Assembly (NCBI GenBank): GCA_934567115.1
Contig: CAKTJA010000053.1
Span: forward strand, 1 to 8,431
Reading direction: 5' to 3'
Length of the DNA stretch: 8,431 bases
From: an uncultured Oscillospiraceae bacterium
Lineage (GTDB): Bacteria > Bacillota > Clostridia > Oscillospirales > Oscillospiraceae
Positions 1-6,200 of this stretch are shown piece after piece. Within the stretch, counting starts at the first letter, position 1. Each line of letters starts with the position of its first letter. Position numbers and translations under genes: made by a program. Below the pieces are notes generated by a model. The model was not told the DNA's origin. It did not search any database and worked only from the letters and a program-made list of their open reading frames with translations.

Positions 1-1
1 C

Positions 2-290
2 GTCGGCGGCGTTACCGGCTATAACGAGGGAAGCGTGACCAACTGCTCCGTCGCCAACCTCAGCATCAAGACGGAACGAAACGCGGGACTGATGGGCGGC
101 ATCGCCGGCTGCAGCACCGGCGGCGTTGCCGGCTGCACGGTGCTGAATTTCAGGCTGGTCGCCGGGCCGAACGGCAGCGCATGGAAGGACCCGGACGGGA
201 TCAATATCTACACTTGGGCGGTCGGCTCCCTTGTGGGCGAGTGCCTGAACAACGGATACCTCACGGTCGCCTTTACGGACGGCGCCAAAA
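2..290 (+). other. GLUG-type repeats, N-terminal visible block (domain)
   Basis: Residues 1-96 show three loosely repeated units of the GLUG type: VGGVTGYNEGSVTNCSVAN, then MGGIAGCSTGGVAGCTV, then a more diverged VGSLVGECLNNGYLTVAF. The pattern GG(I/V)xG...GxVxNCxV matches repeats that build right-handed parallel beta-helices in secreted bacterial proteins and adhesins. More repeats probably lie upstream of the window. The assignment rests on motif appearance, not a profile search. Confidence 0.72.
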
Positions 291-3200
291 TCTGCAGCGC
301 GGGCTCGACGGAATCCCGCAGTCTTAACGAAACGTACCGCTACTGCGGCTTCATCCGCCACAACCTGAACCTGTGGGTGTACGGTAACGAGCGCTACTCC
401 GTCGATGTGGCCTACAATTACAACGGTGAGGACACGGCGGGCACCATGTTCACGGGAACGTTCGGCCTGGAGACATGGAACGAGCTTGTCAACAGCAGCT
501 CCGACCGCTATTGGAACCGCGGCAATCAGGGAAAGCTTTACTACGATCAGCTCGGTCTGCGTGAGCGCAGCTCGAGCACGAAGGTCGAGGGGAAGAACAC
601 CTCGGCGCAGAACACGGTCGAGGTGCGCCAGTTCAAGCAGGACGGCGGCGTCCGCGAGATCAAGCGGTACAGCAAGGGCGATTCCTATACGCTTGAGCCT
701 TACACGATGTACAACGGAACTCATTATCTTTTCGTCGATCAGTTCACCGTCACCGAGACCGCCAGCGGAAACGCCGTCCCGCTCAAGGTCGGCGGCGCTA
801 TCACGCTTACGTGCAGCATCGACGTGACGGAGGCCATGCCGCCGGTGAGCACCGTCACCGTCACGGGCGACACAAAGGTCGTGACAAATGATCCGTCGTA
901 CCCGGTCGAGCTGAAGCTTGCCCACGACCAAAGCGGCGATTTGTCCAGCACGGAGATCAGCAAGGCCTACCCGGACGACTACGAAAACTGGACCAAGGCC
1001 ATCAAGGTCTCCTACCGGCTCAACGGCAGGGGCGAGACACTGTCCGCCATTTCGGACGGAGCTTACGGCAACTACACCGTGACGTTCGACGCGTCCGGGC
1101 TGGACTATCCCTCGCGCTTCGTTTTGAAGAAAACGCCGCATCTGTGGTACGTCGGCCCGCTGACGGCGGAGCAGATCCCCATTTCCAACAAGGTCAACGC
1201 CGAAAGCGGCAGCCCGATCGCCGCGAAGATCCCTCGTCTTGAGGAGAGCGGCCTGACCGGCTATGAGGTTTACTACGAGGGCACGGACGGCACGTCCTAC
1301 CCCTCCTCGACGACCCCGCCGACCGATGCCGGAACCTATAAGGTAACGGTGAAGAACATCCCCGCAAGGCTTGACGGCAAAACCTTCGCTGACTGCTGGC
1401 AGGCGACCGGCAGCGTTGAAGCGGGGACCATGACCATCACTGGCGCCGGTATGACGGTCTACGCGGACGGCACGCAGATGACCGGCGGCAACGGCGGCGC
1501 GGCCTTCGCCCTGCGCTACACCGACGCCGGCGGCAGTACACAGACCGCCGTAATGACGAACGGCGAGACCGCGATTTCGCTCGGCGGCATCCCTGACGGC
1601 GCAAAGGTCGAGCTGACCTATAACGGTGCGCTTGTCAAACGCTATGAGAGCTTCGATCCCTCACAGGCCTATCGCATCGATCTGCGAAGCGTGACGGTGC
1701 TCAACGTCACGGACGGCACGGAGAAGGGCCTTCTCTCCGACGCGCGTGAGAGCTGGTCCACGGAAAGCGGCGTGCTGCAATACTATGTCGAGGAGGGCAT
1801 AACGCTCGACGCGGCGTTTGAAAAGGACTTTGACGGCGGCTATACCCCGCTGACCTTCGACGCGTGGGTGGACGCGGTTGACCCCGAAACCGAGTATCTG
1901 CTCAGTACGCCGGTCAGCTCCGCCATGCGCATTGCCGCGCGGTACGCCGACCTCACCGACGACTCCGGCTTTGAGATCGGCGAGCTGTACTACTTCGCCG
2001 ACGACACTTACACGAACGAGTACATAAACACAAACAAGCTCCTGATCGACGCGCGGCACTACGTCGGCTACTACGGCGGCACGGTGCGCTCTGCGACCGG
2101 CTCGCTCAGCACGGACAGCACGGGCCTCGCAGCGTACACTGTGGCGCAGTCGGTCAAAACGCACCGGCTGTTCCTCGCTCCCACCGGCCTGATCCGCACG
2201 CACTCCCACCCCGCTTCTGGCCGTCATCTGTCCAAAATGGTAAGCAACAGGGACATACCGCATCTGACGGAGGGTCTTTCGACCGGCCTCGGCACGATCC
2301 GCCTTCCGGAAAACGGCTATGCAAAGGACACATTTAACAGCGCGACGGGCCTGTCCGGCTTCTGGAAGGTCAATCCCTGGAATGAACGCACACAGCTGTT
2401 TGTCAATCTCGGTCAGGCCAGAGGCGGCGTCGCGGACAGCCCCGACGCGTCAAAGCCCACCCGTGAGATCGGACTGTATCGCGAGAAACAGTATGAAGAA
2501 AGTTCGGGAGAGCCTCGATATTACTACCGCTTCAGCTACAACGACGCGGACAGCGTTGGTCTCGGCGAAAGCTATAAGGGCAATGCGTCGTCAACCGCCG
2601 ACACTCCCCCGTTCTACTCCGATACCTACAACTCCAGCGTCAGCAATACCAACGGCTTCTTCCGTCTGGTGTACGAGCTTGACGAAAACACGAAGCTCTC
2701 CGACTTCCGGACGCTGGAGCTGCGCCTTACCGACGACGCAAAGTGGGTCTACAGCCGCAATCCGTACGACAACAACAACTACAAATTCGACGAATTCTCC
2801 GCACCGGAAAAGACTGTAAACTATCTCTATCAGGATAAGACCACGGCTTATCCCGCGCCGTACATTCTTTACGGGCAGTCGGATTCCACCGCCAAAACAG
2901 GCAATTCCGCATATGTCTCCGTCCCCTCGGGCACGGCCTATGTGTGGGAGGATGAAAACGGAACGCGCTATAAGCCCGGCGTTTATAGGGGCGCGCAGGG
3001 CGACTTGGTCCCGGCGAGCGTGAAGACGCTGACGATGGTCTCCGCGGCGGACAGTCTGCCCGTGCTGACGGAGGATGAGGCGCGCGAGGAGGGCCTCGAC
3101 CCCACGTACGCCGGTTACCTCGCCATTCGCAGCGTTAGGGATCTTCTTGACCTGCGGGACGTGATGGCGATCGCCTACGGTACATATGACTGTAAGGCCG

Positions 3201-6200
3201 TATTGCTGAACGATCTCGACCTGAGCGACTCAGGTTTTACCACGCTGGGCGGCTCGGGCACCCGCTTCACGGGCGTGTTCGACGGTTACGGTCACAAGAT
3301 CACCGGACTGGACGGCAAGGCGCTGATCGGCTTTTCCGCCGGCGGAGCGGATACGGGCAAGACCACCGATATCCATGATCTGATCGTCAGCGGCGGCGCA
3401 CTGCTCGGTCAGGTGGTTGGGGCGAAGAAGACGACCAACCTGACGATGACAAACTGCGCCCGCACCGACGCGGGCCCGCTGATCGATCTGGTCAACGGCG
3501 GCACCGAAAGCAGTGCCAGCTCCGGCAACCCGGTCCTCACCAACTGCGGCAGTGCCGGGCAGCTGATCGGAACGCTGTACCTCGGCAGTTCTTCCTCTTA
3601 CCCCAAACAGCTTACCGGCTGTTACTCCGGTGCGGAGATGTTCGGCAGCATTGCGAACAACACGAGCCAAAACAAAAGGGGCACCCTGACATCGTCCAAC
3701 TGCTTCGAACTCAGCGCAAGCCCTTACGCAAGCAATATTAATAATAAGGATGACGGTTACAAGGGCCGCCCCATCCTTTACACCGCCGACAAGCTCGCCA
3801 CCGGTGAGCTGGCATGGCTGCTCAACACCGTCAGCGGCAATGAAGGCAACAGCGGCGCGTGGTCGCAGGAGGACGGCGTTCCCGTTCCCGCCATCGGCGG
3901 ACGCAAGCCCGTATACCGCCTGACGTTCACCGACGCGGACGGCGCGGGCAGTGACGGATACGCCTACTCCGTCAACAACGGCTGCGCGCGTGCGGCGGAC
4001 TTCCCCAGCGGCACATGGGGCTATGCGGACGGCGGCAAGACCGTCATCGTCACGGAAAGCACGGTCATCACGCAGGACCTTACGCTGACCCGTCAGGGCC
4101 TGACCTTCAACGGCTCCGCTGACATCAAGACCAATCCCACCTACGGCGACAGCTGGGGTAAAATCATCACTGGGACCAACAGCATCGAAGTCTCCGACGG
4201 CAGCACGAAACTGAGCGGCACTCTTACCGTGCAGCTGCTTGTAAACGGCGGCTATGTTGATATGGATGAATCGGCGGTCCCCGACGCGGGCAGCTACAGC
4301 TATCGTGTGCAGTTCAGCAGCGGCAGCTATGCCGAGCTGACTGCGGCAAGCGGCACGGTCAAGGTCGACCCGCGCCCGGTCGAGCTGGAATGGCACGATA
4401 CGGAGCTGACCTACACCGGCAGTGGGCGGTTGCCTTGGGCGATTGTCACGAATCCGGTCGGTAATGACGAGGTGCTTGTCACCGTCACCGTTGTCGGCGG
4501 CGGCGAAGCGGTCAACGTCGGCGACAGCTATGAGGCGGAAGCCACGGGTCTGACCGGCGCGGACGCGAAGAACTACACGCTGGTGGGCGGAAAGGATCTG
4601 AACACAGCGTTCCGCATCATCAAGTCCGACAGCGAGATAACGCCGTCGCGCGGCGAGGCGGACCTTCTCTATGGCGATACGCTCACGCTGACGGCGCACG
4701 TCGGCCCCGTGCTCTATCAGACGTATTCGCTGGACGACGACCTTGACCCCAGCGGAGTGGATGAAAACAAGGTCGCGTTCTACACCTACTATTCGCTGGA
4801 CGACGATACGGCCGTCCTGCTGGGCGTCGCGGATGTGTCCAACGGTCAGGCAATGCTGAACTATGACACCGCCCAAAAGGGCCTTCAGATCGGCAGGAAC
4901 ACCGTCGTCGCGGTCTATGGCGGCGAGGTGAACCTCAACGGCTCGAAGAGCGATACGATCATCGTCACGCTCGGGCCGAAGCCGCTGGATGTGACCGGCG
5001 TGACCGGCGTGAGCAGGCCCTACGCTCCGAACGATAAGAGCGTGACGCTCAATATTGACGGCGCGGCGCTTTCCGGCGTCCTCGGCAGCGACGACGCGCG
5101 GCTTGATCTCACCGGCGCGGCAGGCGAAATAGCGGACGAATGGGCCGGGTCCGGCAAAGCGGTCTCGGTCACCGGCGCGGTGCTGACGGGCGCTGACGCG
5201 GAGTACTATGAGCTGCGTGTTGCCCCGTTCACGGTGGACATTACCGCCGCGGCGCAGACGCCAAGCATCGATAACAGCGCGGAGCTTCCGCGCGGCGGCA
5301 GCACGCTCGACCTCTCCACGCTGGTCAGCGGCGTCGAGGGCGAGGTCAGCTTCTCGCTGGTCAGCGGCCCCGCGTCGCTCAGCGGCACGGTCCTGACGTC
5401 CGAGGATTCCGAGGGCGATGTATTGATCGCCGTTATCGTCGGCGCGGTGGACAAAAACAGAGACGGCGTGCCCGAGTACGCGGAGCGTCAGGATACGCTC
5501 GCCGTCCGCGTGACCGGCAAGCAGGACGCGGGGCTGAGCCTCACCGGCGCGTCCGCCGTGAAAACCTACGGCGACGCGGACTTCACCGTTCGCGCGGCTG
5601 TGCGGAACAGCGCCGCCGGCGGCGTGTGGCGGTGGACCTCCTCCGACGAGAGCGTTCTCACGATCGTCTCCGGGGCGGATACCGACACGGTTACGGTCCG
5701 GGTCAAAAACGCGTCCGATACCGGCGCGGCCCTGACGGTCTCCTACACGGACAGCCTGTACGCCGGTACGGCGCGGGCCGATGTGACGGTAGAGCGGAAG
5801 ACGGTCTTCGCGGAGGCGGGCAGCTGCCGTGTGAGCAAGGTCTACGATGGGACCGTCGCTGCGGGCCGTCTCTCCGGTGCTCTGAGCATCACCGGCATTC
5901 TTCCCGCCGACAGCGGCGTGACGGTCAGCGCCGCTCCCACGGCGTACGACAGCGCGAATGTGGGCGGTCAGAGCAGCGTCGCGCTCGCTCTTACGCTGAC
6001 CGGAAGCGGCAGCGGAAACTATCGGCTCTCCGCCGACAGTATCAGCGTTCCCTGCGAGATCACCAGAGCGACGCTGACGGTCGAGGGCAGCGCCTCTGCC
6101 TCCGCCGTTTACGGTACAGCGCTGAAAAACATTCCCGTCACCGGCCTGACCGCCATGCTGAACAGCGCGGCGGTCCCCGGCGCGTGGGCCTTCACCGGTG

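Noticed and set aside
35..37. GTG as the start codon of the giant protein
   Set aside because: The frame is open upstream to the window edge, and the residues before it (VGGVTGYNEGS) complete a GLUG repeat. There is no signal peptide after it. The gene starts outside the window.
405..827. 140-codon + strand frame with an Arg/Ser/Ala-rich product
   Set aside because: It is an out-of-frame shadow within the long gene. The composition is typical of a GC-rich frame shift and there is no ribosome-binding site argument for it.
1661..2263. 200-codon open frame on the minus strand over unassigned region B
   Set aside because: The + strand frame is continuous and compositionally protein-like here. 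The antisense product is Arg/Val/Ala-rich with no recognisable domain.
3230..4876. 548-codon open frame on the minus strand
   Set aside because: It lies wholly antisense to the well-supported surface protein. Its product is rich in Val, Arg, Ala and Asp, as expected from reading GC-rich codons backwards, and shows no family motif.
4991..5010. Short tandem GTGACCGGC duplication
   Set aside because: It is two 9-nt copies encoding VTG VTG inside a module. It is too short to mean more than codon reuse.
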